From NCBI RefSeq assembly GCF_019218885.1, contig NZ_JAHUWT010000002.1:496001-560000 (forward strand): a DNA stretch of 64,000 bases, written 5' to 3'. Origin of the DNA: Bordetella sp. BOR01 (lineage in GTDB: Bacteria; Pseudomonadota; Gammaproteobacteria; Burkholderiales; Burkholderiaceae_B). Each line of letters opens with the position of its first letter. Within the stretch, counting starts at the first letter, position 1. The position numbers were made by a program, and so were the translations under genes. Of this stretch, positions 53,127-61,398 are shown one piece after another. Below the pieces are notes generated by a model that saw nothing but the letters and a program-made list of their open reading frames with translations, was not told the origin of the DNA and did not search any database.

Positions 53127-54086
53127 TTATTGAAAGATCTGTGGATTGACCAGATTGACGAAGCGTTCGCCGCGAAGCAGCCGCAGTACCTCGTCCACGG
53201 CCCCCCGGCTCATGCGTGCCATGCTCGAGTGCGTAATGCCGGCCACGTGCGGTGTCAGAAGAAGCCGTTGCAATCCAGATGGATAAAGACCCTGGGGAAT
53301 GGGCTGCGTGTCATGCACATCGAGTGCCGCGCCGCCCAGGCGTCCCTTTTGCAGCGCCTCGACCAATGCGGCCGTATCTACCACCGGCCCGCGAGATACG
53401 TTGATCAGCAAGGCTTCGGGCTTCATCAGAGCCAATGCCGGCGCGTCGACCATGCCGCGTGTCTCGGCAGTCAGTGGGCAGGTAAGTACGACCACATCCG
53501 CGGTCGAAAACAGGGTTTGCTGGTCGGCCGGGTTCATGCCGGCAGGCAGGGAGCCGGGTCGTCTCGCCAGGCCAATGACTGTCATCCCCATGGCAAGCGC
53601 GACCTTTGCCAATGCGCCGCCGATGGCGCCGACCCCTACGATACCCAGCGTCTGGCCATGCAGTTCGAGCGCGCGATCGGCCCGTGCCCGCTTCGGCAGC
53701 CAATCATCGACGGGATGCAGCAGAGCCAGTGCCTGCATATTCCTTTGAAGGTAGAACATGGCATTAAGGCAGTACTCCACCACAGACGCCGTATTTGATC
53801 CCGGCACGTTGGCGACGGGAATTTTCAACGCGGTGGCGTGCTGCATCGGAATCATGTCCAGTCCGACGCCATGGCGCACGACACCTCTAAGCCGCTTCTG
53901 GTGATTGAAGATATCGTCCGGCAACTTGGCCCTGACGACCAGCACGTCGGCGTGGGCGACGAGCTCGCGCAAGGTGTCCGCCTGGGCATTGGGCGCGACG
54001 ACCACGTGTCCGTTCTGCGCCAGGCGGGCCTGTTCATCTTGCTGGATGGCGTTGGTCAGCAAGATATTGGGAATGCCGGTTTTCAT
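53127..54086 (-). CDS. D-isomer-specific 2-hydroxyacid dehydrogenase
   Basis: The product has 319 residues from ATG 54086. NAD binding loop GIVGVGAIGGALAKVALAMG (148-167). Catalytic R232 (NVSRGPVVDT) and H280 (LLTPHVAGI). The third residue, usually Glu in DVFxxEP, is Gln here: DVHDTQP, Q261. Gln at this site is also found in formate dehydrogenase and in some COG0111 members, so activity may remain with altered pH behaviour. It reduces a 2-keto acid or oxidises a 2-hydroxy acid; 4 bases separate it from the FAH-family gene upstream. Confidence 0.9.
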   Translation of the reverse strand: MKTGIPNILLTNAIQQDEQARLAQNGHVVVAPNAQADTLRELVAHADVLVVRAKLPDDIFNHQKRLRGVVRHGVGLDMIPMQHATALKIPVANVPGSNTASVVEYCLNAMFYLQRNMQALALLHPVDDWLPKRARADRALELHGQTLGIVGVGAIGGALAKVALAMGMTVIGLARRPGSLPAGMNPADQQTLFSTADVVVLTCPLTAETRGMVDAPALALMKPEALLINVSRGPVVDTAALVEALQKGRLGGAALDVHDTQPIPQGLYPSGLQRLLLTPHVAGITHSSMARMSRGAVDEVLRLLRGERFVNLVNPQIFQ

Positions 54087-54090
54087 ACGC

Positions 54091-54978
54091 TTAGGTCTCC
54101 ACGACAGGATTGCTGAGTTCGCCCAGTTCGCTGATGCGCAGGGTGGTGCGTTGGCCATGTCTCAGCCAGGCCGCGGGCTGGTGGTTGGCGGCCACCCCGG
54201 CGGGCGTTCCCGTCGCAATAACGTCGCCTGGGTCCAGCGGCATTTGCGCGGATGCGTAGGCGACCAGTTCGTCGATGCGGAACAGCATTTGTGATGTGCT
54301 GGAAGACTGCAGTGCCACGCCGTCGATCTCCAGCTCGATTGCAAGGTCGTGGGGGTCGACGATATCGTCGGCCGAAACGATCCACGGACCCAGCGGCCCT
54401 GTCGTGGGCTGGTTCTTGCCCCGTACGAAGCCGCCGTCGTCCCGGACCATATTTGTGTAGCTGACGTCATTGAAAATGGCATATCCGCATACGTGCGCTG
54501 AAGCGGCATCGGTGCTTGTTTTCAATGCCGGCCTGCCGATGATCGCCGCCAGCTCGGCCTCGTAGGTCACCTGGTTGCCCGCAGCAAGGTGAATGGGCTC
54601 ATCGGGGCCGATAACGGTCGAGCGGGACTTGATGAAGATGACAGGCTGGTCGGGCGCCGGCCGGCTGCTGGCTGCCAGCCCATCTCGATAATTGAAGGCC
54701 GCGCCGACAATCTTGCCCGGGCACGGCAATGGCGCCAGCAGGCGTACTGCCGACAAGGGAAGCAGGCATTCTTGTTCCGGGGCCGAGTCTTTCAGCGCCA
54801 CAGACAGCTCGACCAAGCCGAATTCGATCCAGGCCGTCATGGACGGGGATAGCTGCCGTAGTGGCATCGGGCGGGCGGGATGCGCGCCATCGATCAGGCT
54901 GGCAGCCCGGCCCGCGGCGTGCGGAACCAGCACACCGGCGCGTGCCTGGCCTTGATGTTCGAAGGTGACGAAGCGCAT
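54091..54978 (-). CDS. Fumarylacetoacetate hydrolase (FAH) family protein
   Basis: The product has 295 residues. The N-terminal part (to about 80) is a FAH N-domain; the catalytic barrel follows. Metal ligands E140, E142 (TYEAELAAIIGR) and D171 (FNDVSY). The motif after KIVGAAFNYRD ends in Gly instead of the usual His in NYRDH, so the catalytic His-Glu dyad may be absent; the enzyme may be a hydratase, decarboxylase or acylpyruvate hydrolase with changed mechanism. In this operon it may act on a 2-keto-3-deoxy acid made by an enolase-superfamily dehydratase. Confidence 0.88.
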   Translation of the reverse strand: MRFVTFEHQGQARAGVLVPHAAGRAASLIDGAHPARPMPLRQLSPSMTAWIEFGLVELSVALKDSAPEQECLLPLSAVRLLAPLPCPGKIVGAAFNYRDGLAASSRPAPDQPVIFIKSRSTVIGPDEPIHLAAGNQVTYEAELAAIIGRPALKTSTDAASAHVCGYAIFNDVSYTNMVRDDGGFVRGKNQPTTGPLGPWIVSADDIVDPHDLAIELEIDGVALQSSSTSQMLFRIDELVAYASAQMPLDPGDVIATGTPAGVAANHQPAAWLRHGQRTTLRISELGELSNPVVET

Positions 54979-54999
54979 GGCTATGGATTCCAGGGCCGT

Positions 55000-55968
55000 T
55001 CAGTCGGCGGATGCGCCGGACGATTTGACCAGGCCCTTCCACAGCACGGTCTCCCGGTCAAGAAAGGCCTTGAATTCCTTCGGCGTGCTGCCTATCGCCT
55101 CCGACCCTTGGTTTTCGATGGCCTTGTGCATTTCAGGGCTGCGGGTGACGGCAGTTATGCTTCGCGACAGAGTGTCGACCACGGCTTGCGGCGTGCCGGC
55201 GGGCACGAAGACCGCATTCCAGGTTGCTATCTCGAAACCCGGCAGGGTTTTCGCGATAGGCGGCACATCTGGAACCTGAGGCGCCGCCTTGGCCGTCGTT
55301 ATGCCAAGCGCCTTGACTTTGCCGCCCCGAATGAACGTCAACGCGTCTATGAGCGGTGCGAACATGATCTGGATATTGCCGCCCATAAGGTCGGTCATCG
55401 CCGGGGCGGCGCCTTTGTAGGGGATGTGCGTCATCTCTACGTTCGCCATTTTCGAGAACATGACCCCGCCCAGGTGCTGGGATGTGCCCGGGCCGCCGGA
55501 CCCGTAGTTCAGCTTGCCCGGTTTTTCCTTGGCCAGCTTGATGAGTCCGGCCACATCGTCCACGGGGAGGTCGTTGTTGGCGACAAGCACGAGCGGTGTG
55601 TTGGCTATCTGCGAGATCGGGATGAAATCGGCCAGAATATCGAACGGCAACTTCTTGAACAGCGCAATATTGGCGATCGATGTGCTGGTTCCCATGAAAA
55701 GGGTGTATCCGTCGGGGCTGGATCGCGCGACGTAGTCTCCGGCGATGTTGCCGCTGGCTCCCGGCTTGTTCTCCACCACGACTGGCTGGCCCATGGCCGT
55801 CGCAAGATCCCGGGCCAGGATGCGTGCCACGATGTCGGTGCTGCCTCCTGCCGAGAACGGCACGACGATGTTGATGCTGTGTGCCGGATACGCTGCCATG
55901 GCGGTGCCCGAGCAAAGTACCAATGCCGCGAGCACCGCGGGGAAAATTCCCTTTTTCAAACCACGCAT
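55000..55968 (-). CDS. Bug-family periplasmic binding protein
   Basis: The product has 322 residues with a strong AGGAGGAAGAC before ATG 55968. Signal peptide up to GTAMA near residue 25, then AYPAHSINIVVPFSAGGSTD; loop SAGGSTD. KPGASGNIAGDYVARSSPDG and HIPYKGAAPAMTDLMGGNIQ follow. It sits between the upstream enolase-type gene and the FAH-family gene, so it most likely binds the sugar acid or hydroxy acid handled by this operon. Confidence 0.93.
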   Translation of the reverse strand: MRGLKKGIFPAVLAALVLCSGTAMAAYPAHSINIVVPFSAGGSTDIVARILARDLATAMGQPVVVENKPGASGNIAGDYVARSSPDGYTLFMGTSTSIANIALFKKLPFDILADFIPISQIANTPLVLVANNDLPVDDVAGLIKLAKEKPGKLNYGSGGPGTSQHLGGVMFSKMANVEMTHIPYKGAAPAMTDLMGGNIQIMFAPLIDALTFIRGGKVKALGITTAKAAPQVPDVPPIAKTLPGFEIATWNAVFVPAGTPQAVVDTLSRSITAVTRSPEMHKAIENQGSEAIGSTPKEFKAFLDRETVLWKGLVKSSGASAD

Positions 55969-56004
55969 GTCTTCCTCCTGTATTGGTATATGGCGATTGA
56001 ACGC

Positions 56005-57114
56005 CTATGACAGCACTGCGACGTGCTTTCGCTTGATGAGGTCGAAGTCGATCTCGGCACCCAGGCCCGGTTCGGTAGGCGCGTACACATAGCCGTCCGC
56101 GTCAGCCTGGATGTCCTTCGCCAGGCCGTACTTTTGCGCGCCATCGGGCAGCAGCACTTCGAAGAACTCGGTGTTCTTTATCGCCATGATGACGTGCAGC
56201 CCGGCTATGTTGTTCAGCGAATTCCCGCCGTGATGCACTTCGTAGTTCATGCGGAAAGACTCGGCCAGGTGGGCGGTCTTCATCATGGTGGTGATGCCGC
56301 CTTTCAACGCCACGTCGCCGCGCAGGAAGTCGGTAGCCTGCTGCAGTACCCACGGTGCATACGAGTCCAGTCCCGCCGCCGGGAATTCCGTTGCCATGAG
56401 CGGAATGTGCAGTTGCTGCTTCAGCTTCACATAGTTGTAGACATCGGCATCGTGCAAGGGATCCTCGTACCAGTAGTAATCGAGTTCCTGCAATGCGCGT
56501 CCCACCCTGACCGCCTCGGGGTACTGATAGCTCCATGCCGCATCCAGCATGACAAGGTAGTCGTCTCCGACTGCTTCCCGCACGGCCTGGCAGACCTTGA
56601 TATCTTCCCGCCAGGGGTGGGGCGGATGGATCTTGTATGCCGCCCAGTTCAGCGACTTGTAATGCAGCGCTTCTTCGGCATAGGCCAGAGGGCTGTCCAG
56701 GATCATGGAGCTTGCGTAGGCCTTGACGCGGTCGCGGTAGGAACCCAGCAGGCGATGGATGGGCAGGCCCGCCGCTTTTCCGCAGATATCCCACAATGCG
56801 ACGTCGCAGGCGCCTATGGTGCGCACCGTGGTGGTGCGGGCGCGCCGCCATAGCGCCTGGTGAAGGCGCTCGCGATCGAGCGGATCCTGCCCCATCAAGA
56901 TGGGCTTCAGATACTTGATCAGGTTGGGGCCGTCCAGATCGCCGCCGTAGTAGGCCGAACCCAGAAAGGCATGGCCCGTTATGCCATCGTCGGTTTCTAT
57001 CTTCAATAGCCCGATCTTGCTGGCGCCGGCGAACTTGCCGGTATGGGCGGCATAACTGGTGGGCGGAATATCGTCCCAGGCAAAAAGCGTAAGCGTGACG
57101 TCGACAATCTTCAT
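56005..57114 (-). CDS. Enolase-superfamily enzyme (mandelate racemase-type dehydratase)
   Basis: The product has 369 residues; only weakly similar to the other enolase-type protein in the same operon. Positions: K161 and H163 in AAYKIHPP, D191 in MLDAAWSY, E217 in WYEDPLHD, E243 in ATEFPAAG, and His 294/295 in EVHHGGNSLNN. K-x-H with a C-terminal His is a pattern of sugar-acid dehydratases and epimerases in the mandelate racemase group. First gene of the leftward operon and directly under the inverted repeat shared with the GntR gene. Confidence 0.88.
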   Translation of the reverse strand: MKIVDVTLTLFAWDDIPPTSYAAHTGKFAGASKIGLLKIETDDGITGHAFLGSAYYGGDLDGPNLIKYLKPILMGQDPLDRERLHQALWRRARTTTVRTIGACDVALWDICGKAAGLPIHRLLGSYRDRVKAYASSMILDSPLAYAEEALHYKSLNWAAYKIHPPHPWREDIKVCQAVREAVGDDYLVMLDAAWSYQYPEAVRVGRALQELDYYWYEDPLHDADVYNYVKLKQQLHIPLMATEFPAAGLDSYAPWVLQQATDFLRGDVALKGGITTMMKTAHLAESFRMNYEVHHGGNSLNNIAGLHVIMAIKNTEFFEVLLPDGAQKYGLAKDIQADADGYVYAPTEPGLGAEIDFDLIKRKHVAVLS

Positions 57115-57146
57115 GAGAGTTCCGTGGGTGAGGAAAATTAGTACTA

Positions 57147-57164
57147 TAGTCCTGTATAGGACTA
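57147..57164. promoter_or_regulatory. GntR operator candidate (perfect inverted repeat)
   Basis: TAGTCCT (57147-57153) and AGGACTA (57158-57164) flank GTAT. A second overlapping dyad CTATA...TATAG lies at 57144-57159. It is 33 bases before the enolase-type gene and 76 before GntR, so one site could control both directions. Confidence 0.7.
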
Positions 57165-57239
57165 AGTGTCTTGCAGACGGTTGGCGATGTCAAGGGCAAC
57201 GCCGGACTTAACGGGTTTGCTTGGAGATAAACTGTCGCG

Positions 57240-58001
57240 ATGCCCAAAAACGCTTCTCGCCCTCTACCCAAAATTCGCCTGGCCGGTCCGGATGGCCTTC
57301 CTAAATATCTGCAGTTGAAGAACGCGCTTGCCCAGGAAATCACCGCCGGGCGCTGGGAACCTGGCGATCAATTGCCCGCGGAAGATCTGCTGGTAGAGGC
57401 GGCGGGACTCAGCCTGGGGACTGTGCAGCGCGCCCTGCGGATGCTGGTGGACGACGGCGTCCTGATCAGGCGCCATGGCTCCGGCACTTACGTGGCCAAA
57501 CGCCGGTATCCCATGGGTGGGCCGTTCCAGCATTTCCGGTTTGTCGACGACACGGGCGAGGGCATACTGCCCATATACACGCGCGTCCTGAGGCGCTTCG
57601 TCGTCGAGAAAGGCGGGCCATGGCACGACCTTCTGAAGAGCGAAAAGGTGGTTTGTATCGATCGCGAATTTTCGATCAATAACGAATTCTCGGTCTACGT
57701 GCAGATCTATTTCTGCGGTATCCGGATTCCAGAACTGGCCTCGGTGGATACCGCCGAGCTCAACGGGGTGAGCTTCAAGGATCTTCTATCCCGGAAATAT
57801 GGCCAGTCGAAAGCTTCGTATACCGAACGCATGAGCATCCGCAGACTGCCGCCCTTCGTCGCCCAGGGGCTGAAACTGCCCCGCAACACGGTGGGGGTGC
57901 GACTGGATATCGTGGCTACCGACCAGAACGGCAATGCCATCTATTTCCAGCATGCCTATATACCGCCAAATGAGCGGCAATTGCTGATGCAGGATCACTG
58001 A
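57240..58001 (+). CDS. GntR-family regulator, HutC type (UTRA domain)
   Basis: The protein has 253 residues. The GntR winged HTH lies at about 17-85: LPKYLQLKNALAQEITAGRW, GDQLPAEDLLVEAAGLSLGT, RRHGSGTYVA. The UTRA ligand domain covers 95-245 with CIDREFSINNEFSVYVQIYF. HutC-type GntR regulators bind small acids or sugars. It is divergent from the enolase/Bug/FAH/dehydrogenase operon, which it probably represses; inducer likely a sugar acid or hydroxy acid of that pathway. Confidence 0.92.
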   Translation: MPKNASRPLPKIRLAGPDGLPKYLQLKNALAQEITAGRWEPGDQLPAEDLLVEAAGLSLGTVQRALRMLVDDGVLIRRHGSGTYVAKRRYPMGGPFQHFRFVDDTGEGILPIYTRVLRRFVVEKGGPWHDLLKSEKVVCIDREFSINNEFSVYVQIYFCGIRIPELASVDTAELNGVSFKDLLSRKYGQSKASYTERMSIRRLPPFVAQGLKLPRNTVGVRLDIVATDQNGNAIYFQHAYIPPNERQLLMQDH

Positions 58002-58038
58002 GCCGTTCCGCCCTGGGCAGAGGATCTCGTCCAGACGC

Positions 58039-58938
58039 TTACGTTCTGCCTACATCGGACAAATGTTCCACCGCAAAATCGATAAAGGCCCGCATTTTGG
58101 CGGACATGGCGGCGCCGTCTGGAAAGACCACATACAGGTCGCGATTGGGCAGGGCGTAATCTTCCAGCACGATGCGCAGTTCATCGGTGCGCGCGTAGCG
58201 GCCGGTATCCCAGGCCGACCGCATGAGAATCCCTTGTCCTTCCAGTGCCCATGCCAGGGCCACTTCGCTGTCGTTGCATCGAAGCGATCCGTGGATCTTG
58301 ACGTTCTCCATGATGTCGCCGCGGGTGAAATTCCACACGCCGTAGGTATCGTCGCTGCGCAATACAACAATGCACTGATGCTGGATGAGGTCTTTCGGGC
58401 AGGTCGGCGTGCCGTATTCAGCCAGATAGGCCGGCGACGCCCACAGATGGCGCCGGTTCGTCGCGATGCGGCGGGCCCGCATGCCGGAGTCGGGCATGGC
58501 GCCGAACCTGATCGCGGCGTCGAAACCGCCTTCGATAAGGCTGTACGGATGATCCGAAAGGATCAGTTCCACTTCCAGCTTCGGATAGGCACGGACAAAC
58601 GCGGAAATCATGGGCGCGGCGCGCACCCGGCCGAAATTCAGGGGCGCGTTGACTCGCAGCACGCCGCTTGGCTCGAAGCGGCGGTTCATGACGTCTTGTT
58701 CGAGCTTATCGAATTCCGCATTCAGCTGCGACGTCCTGTCGTAGTAAAGCTGGCCTTCCTGGGTAAGATTCATCGCGCGGGTATTGCGATGCAACAGTTG
58801 AACGCCAAGCCGTTCTTCCAATTGCGCCAGGCGCTTTGACAGCGCGGGCGGAGACACTCCCAGCGCCCGAGCCGCGGCAGAGATCGAGCCGTGCTTGACG
58901 ATGGCGAGAAAGAAAGAGGAATCTGCCGGTTGGGCCAT
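58039..58938 (-). CDS. LysR-family transcriptional regulator (CrgA-like type)
   Basis: The protein has 299 residues. HTH: SSFFLAIVKHGSISAAARAL and SPPALSKRLAQLEERLGVQL. VLRVNAPLNFGRVRAAPMIS and LSDHPYSLIEGGFDAAIRFG are typical of the large DsdC/CrgA-like LysR group. It ends 37 bases from the tail of GntR. It is divergent from the MBL-lactonase operon at 59082; TTTTAACC repeats begin right at its start codon, suggesting autoregulation and control of that operon. Confidence 0.92.
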   Translation of the reverse strand: MAQPADSSFFLAIVKHGSISAAARALGVSPPALSKRLAQLEERLGVQLLHRNTRAMNLTQEGQLYYDRTSQLNAEFDKLEQDVMNRRFEPSGVLRVNAPLNFGRVRAAPMISAFVRAYPKLEVELILSDHPYSLIEGGFDAAIRFGAMPDSGMRARRIATNRRHLWASPAYLAEYGTPTCPKDLIQHQCIVVLRSDDTYGVWNFTRGDIMENVKIHGSLRCNDSEVALAWALEGQGILMRSAWDTGRYARTDELRIVLEDYALPNRDLYVVFPDGAAMSAKMRAFIDFAVEHLSDVGRT

Positions 58939-58968
58939 TTTTAACCGTAAGGAACGAAAGTTTTAACC
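58939..58968. repeat. Direct repeats TTTTAACC in divergent promoter region
   Basis: TTTTAACC occurs at 58939-58946 and 58961-58968, 22 bases apart (two helical turns). They stand immediately upstream of the LysR start codon. Candidate regulator contacts or overlapping promoter elements. Confidence 0.4.
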
Positions 58969-59081
58969 CTGGGATGGCGCGAAATGCGCTGTCGTGCCGC
59001 GTATACTTTTTTGCATGCGAACCTTGCAGGTCGCCAACAACCGCCATGCGTGGCGGGCTTCAAAAAAACCAGCCCAGAGAC

Positions 59082-59900
59082 ATGCCGGACCCCATCCCAG
59101 AATACGAGGTTTATGCCTTGCGCTATGCGACCCGAGACGGCCGCCGGCGGGATCATTTCGTTGGCGGCGATCCTCACGATGGCCCTATGCCCATGGACTA
59201 CTTTATATGGGTCGCGGTAGGCGCTGGTCGCACCATCGTAATCGATACCGGATTCACCGAGGAAGTGTCGCGCCGCCGAGGCGGCCGGACCTATCTGCGT
59301 TGTCCTGTGCAGGCCCTGCAGCAGCTGGATATTGCGGCGGATGGCGTGAGCGACGTGATCCTGACCCATCTGCACTATGACCATGCCGGAAACTTCGACC
59401 GTTTCCCGGCTGCCAGATTCCACCTGCAGGAAGCCGAGCTCAATTACGCCACCGGCCGCTATATGCAGTATCCGCGCCTGTCGCACTCATTCGAAGTCGA
59501 TGATGTCTGCGGGCTGGTGCGGTTGAATTACAGGCAGCGCGTCCTGTTTCACAATGGCGACGGGCAGGTCGCGCCAGGGGTCAGCGTGCATTTCGCCGGC
59601 GGCCACACGGCGGGGTTGCAGTTCGTGCGCATCCATACCAGGCGGGGCTGGATCGTCCTGGCTTCCGATGTTAGTCATTTCTACGAGAATTTCGAGCAAG
59701 GCCGGCCGTTTTCCTCGGCTTTCCATGTCGGGCAGATGCTCGAGGGATTCGACCGCCTGCGTGCGTTGGCCGATAGCGATGCGCACATCGTGCCCGGCCA
59801 TGACCCGCTGGTGATGCAACGTTATGCGCCGGCCAGTGCGCCGCTGGAAGGCATTGCCGTGAAGTTGCACCAGGCTCCACACGGCCCGCAAGGGCGCTAG
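59082..59900 (+). CDS. Metallo-beta-lactamase-fold hydrolase, N-acyl-homoserine-lactonase-like
   Basis: The protein has 272 residues from ATG 59082 (a second in-frame ATG at 59046 is possible). The dinuclear zinc site is complete: H96, H98, D100, H101 (THLHYDHAGN), H175 (GGHTAGLQ), D196 (ASDVSHF) and H240 (PGHDP). No signal peptide. Annotated relatives are AHL lactonases, but many act on other lactones or esters. As the next genes are Bug, DUF4387 and AtuA, a catabolic lactonase is more likely than quorum quenching. Confidence 0.88.
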   Translation: MPDPIPEYEVYALRYATRDGRRRDHFVGGDPHDGPMPMDYFIWVAVGAGRTIVIDTGFTEEVSRRRGGRTYLRCPVQALQQLDIAADGVSDVILTHLHYDHAGNFDRFPAARFHLQEAELNYATGRYMQYPRLSHSFEVDDVCGLVRLNYRQRVLFHNGDGQVAPGVSVHFAGGHTAGLQFVRIHTRRGWIVLASDVSHFYENFEQGRPFSSAFHVGQMLEGFDRLRALADSDAHIVPGHDPLVMQRYAPASAPLEGIAVKLHQAPHGPQGR

Positions 59901-59920
59901 CACAGATCGAACTATTGAAA

Positions 59921-59941
59921 CCGGCTTTTGTCCGAAGCCGG
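59921..59941 (+). other. Hairpin between lactonase and Bug genes
   Basis: CCGGCTT (59921-59927) and AAGCCGG (59935-59941) pair perfectly around 7 bases. No T-run follows. It lies 20 bases after the lactonase stop in a 117-base gap. Possible mRNA processing or partial termination point. Confidence 0.4.
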
Positions 59942-60017
59942 CACGGGCAAGTATTGCCTGCGCGCTTTGCGCGCCAGGCCTTCAGTGACGAAGACAAAAA
60001 GCACAAGGGAGACACTT

Positions 60018-61010
60018 ATGAAACGCGTGGCAATTCTGTTCAAGTATGCGGCCCTGGGATTATTGGGGGCAGCCGGCACATGGGTGGGCGCGCCCGCCTG
60101 GGCGGCTTATCCCGACAAGCCCATCAAGCTGGTGGTGCCGTTCCCGGCAGGCACGGCCGCTGATATTTCCGCCCGCCGCGTCGCGCAGGGCATGGCGGGC
60201 GTATTGAAGCAATCCATTGTGATCGAAAACCGGGGCGGCGCGGGCGGTGCGGTTGGCAGCGAGTATGTGGCCAAGGCTGCGCCCGACGGCTATACCTTGT
60301 TGGCCGGAACCCTGAATACGCACGCGATGAACTCGGCCCTGTACAAGGATCTGGCATATGACCCGATACGCGACTTCGAACCGATCACGCGGGTCACGAC
60401 TTTTCCGAACGTCCTGGTGGTTCCAGCCTCGCTGAAGGTGAATACGCTGGCGCAGTTGGTTGACTTGGCCAAGAAACGGGAAAGCCAGCCCTTGACCTAC
60501 GGTTCGGGTGGCGTGGGTACCACGGCGCATCTGTCCGCGGTATTGCTGGGGCAGGCAGCGGACATCAAGCTGCTGCACATTCCCTACCAGGGAACATCCA
60601 AGGCAATGACGGATGTGCTGTCGGGCCGGGTCGACATGATTTTCGGCAATGTGCCGGTTGTATTGCCATACGTGAAGGACGGCAAGCTGAAGGCGTTGAC
60701 GATTACGTCCGAAGAGCGTTCGAAGCAGATGCCCGATGTGCCCACCGTAGCCGAACTGGGTATGAAGAACGCCGAGATTTCCGTTTGGATCGCGTTGTTT
60801 GCGCCCAAGGGGACTCCAGCCGATATCGTCGATACGCTGAGCAAGGCGGCATTGACCGCATTGCAGTCGCCGGAGTTGCAGGCCGGATACGAGCAGGACG
60901 GCGGGAAAGTCCAGACCGATGCCACGCCTGCTGCCTTTGCAGACGTGCTGAAACAGGACGTCGAGCGCTGGGGCAAGGTTGTCAGGGAATCAGGCGCTTC
61001 TGTCAATTAG
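60018..61010 (+). CDS. Bug-family periplasmic binding protein
   Basis: The product has 330 residues, ATG 60018 behind AAGGGAGACACTT. Signal peptide to about residue 33 (GAPAWAAYPDKPI). The ligand loop reads PAGTAADIS, with Thr-Ala in place of the second Gly. RGGAGGAVGSEYVAKAAPDG and HIPYQGTSKAMTDVLSGRVD follow. It lies between the lactonase and the DUF4387-AtuA pair. Like the Bug at 49880, its binding loop differs from the norm, and both are in AtuA operons. Confidence 0.93.
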   Translation: MKRVAILFKYAALGLLGAAGTWVGAPAWAAYPDKPIKLVVPFPAGTAADISARRVAQGMAGVLKQSIVIENRGGAGGAVGSEYVAKAAPDGYTLLAGTLNTHAMNSALYKDLAYDPIRDFEPITRVTTFPNVLVVPASLKVNTLAQLVDLAKKRESQPLTYGSGGVGTTAHLSAVLLGQAADIKLLHIPYQGTSKAMTDVLSGRVDMIFGNVPVVLPYVKDGKLKALTITSEERSKQMPDVPTVAELGMKNAEISVWIALFAPKGTPADIVDTLSKAALTALQSPELQAGYEQDGGKVQTDATPAAFADVLKQDVERWGKVVRESGASVN

Positions 61011-61095
61011 GCGCCAGGCAGGCTCCGGCCGTCACCGGGCGCATGCGTGTTTCGCACGGCAGCCCATCCATGCACCGACTTACCAGGAAGTTCTT

Positions 61096-61398
61096 ATGTA
61101 TCTGCAAGACATTGCCAAGGTCATACGAAGCAAGAATGCCGGGCCACGCTGCACCACACTGGACATCATGTTCAACAACGATGCCGACTACCAGAAAGTA
61201 GTGCAGTCCAACGCGATCAACGCCGCGCTGATCGCCCGGCTTTACGAGATGCCGGAAGGCGACGTGAAGATTATTGAATACCCCATGTCGCGCGCGCTGA
61301 AGATCGCCATTCCTCGCAAGATAACCGCGGGCGATCCGGGCGACCGGGATGTGTATGGCGCGCAGCAGCACGCCCGTTTGTTCAAGGTGGAAATATGA
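61096..61398 (+). CDS. DUF4387 protein, small partner of AtuA-family protein
   Basis: The product has 100 residues: MYLQDIAKVIRSKNAGPRCT, LDIMFNNDADYQKVVQSNAI, then KIIEYPMSRALKIAIPRK. These match DUF4387, which in many genomes is next to, or fused with, the AtuA-like (DUF1446) domain. Start ATG 61096 after AGGAAGTTCTT. Its end overlaps the AtuA start by 4 bases. Function unknown; probably a subunit. Confidence 0.88.
   Translation: MYLQDIAKVIRSKNAGPRCTTLDIMFNNDADYQKVVQSNAINAALIARLYEMPEGDVKIIEYPMSRALKIAIPRKITAGDPGDRDVYGAQQHARLFKVEI

Noticed and set aside
59082-59900. Quorum-quenching AHL lactonase as main role
   Set aside because: The fold and metal site fit, but neighbours (Bug, DUF4387, AtuA) point to catabolism and no quorum-sensing gene is nearby.
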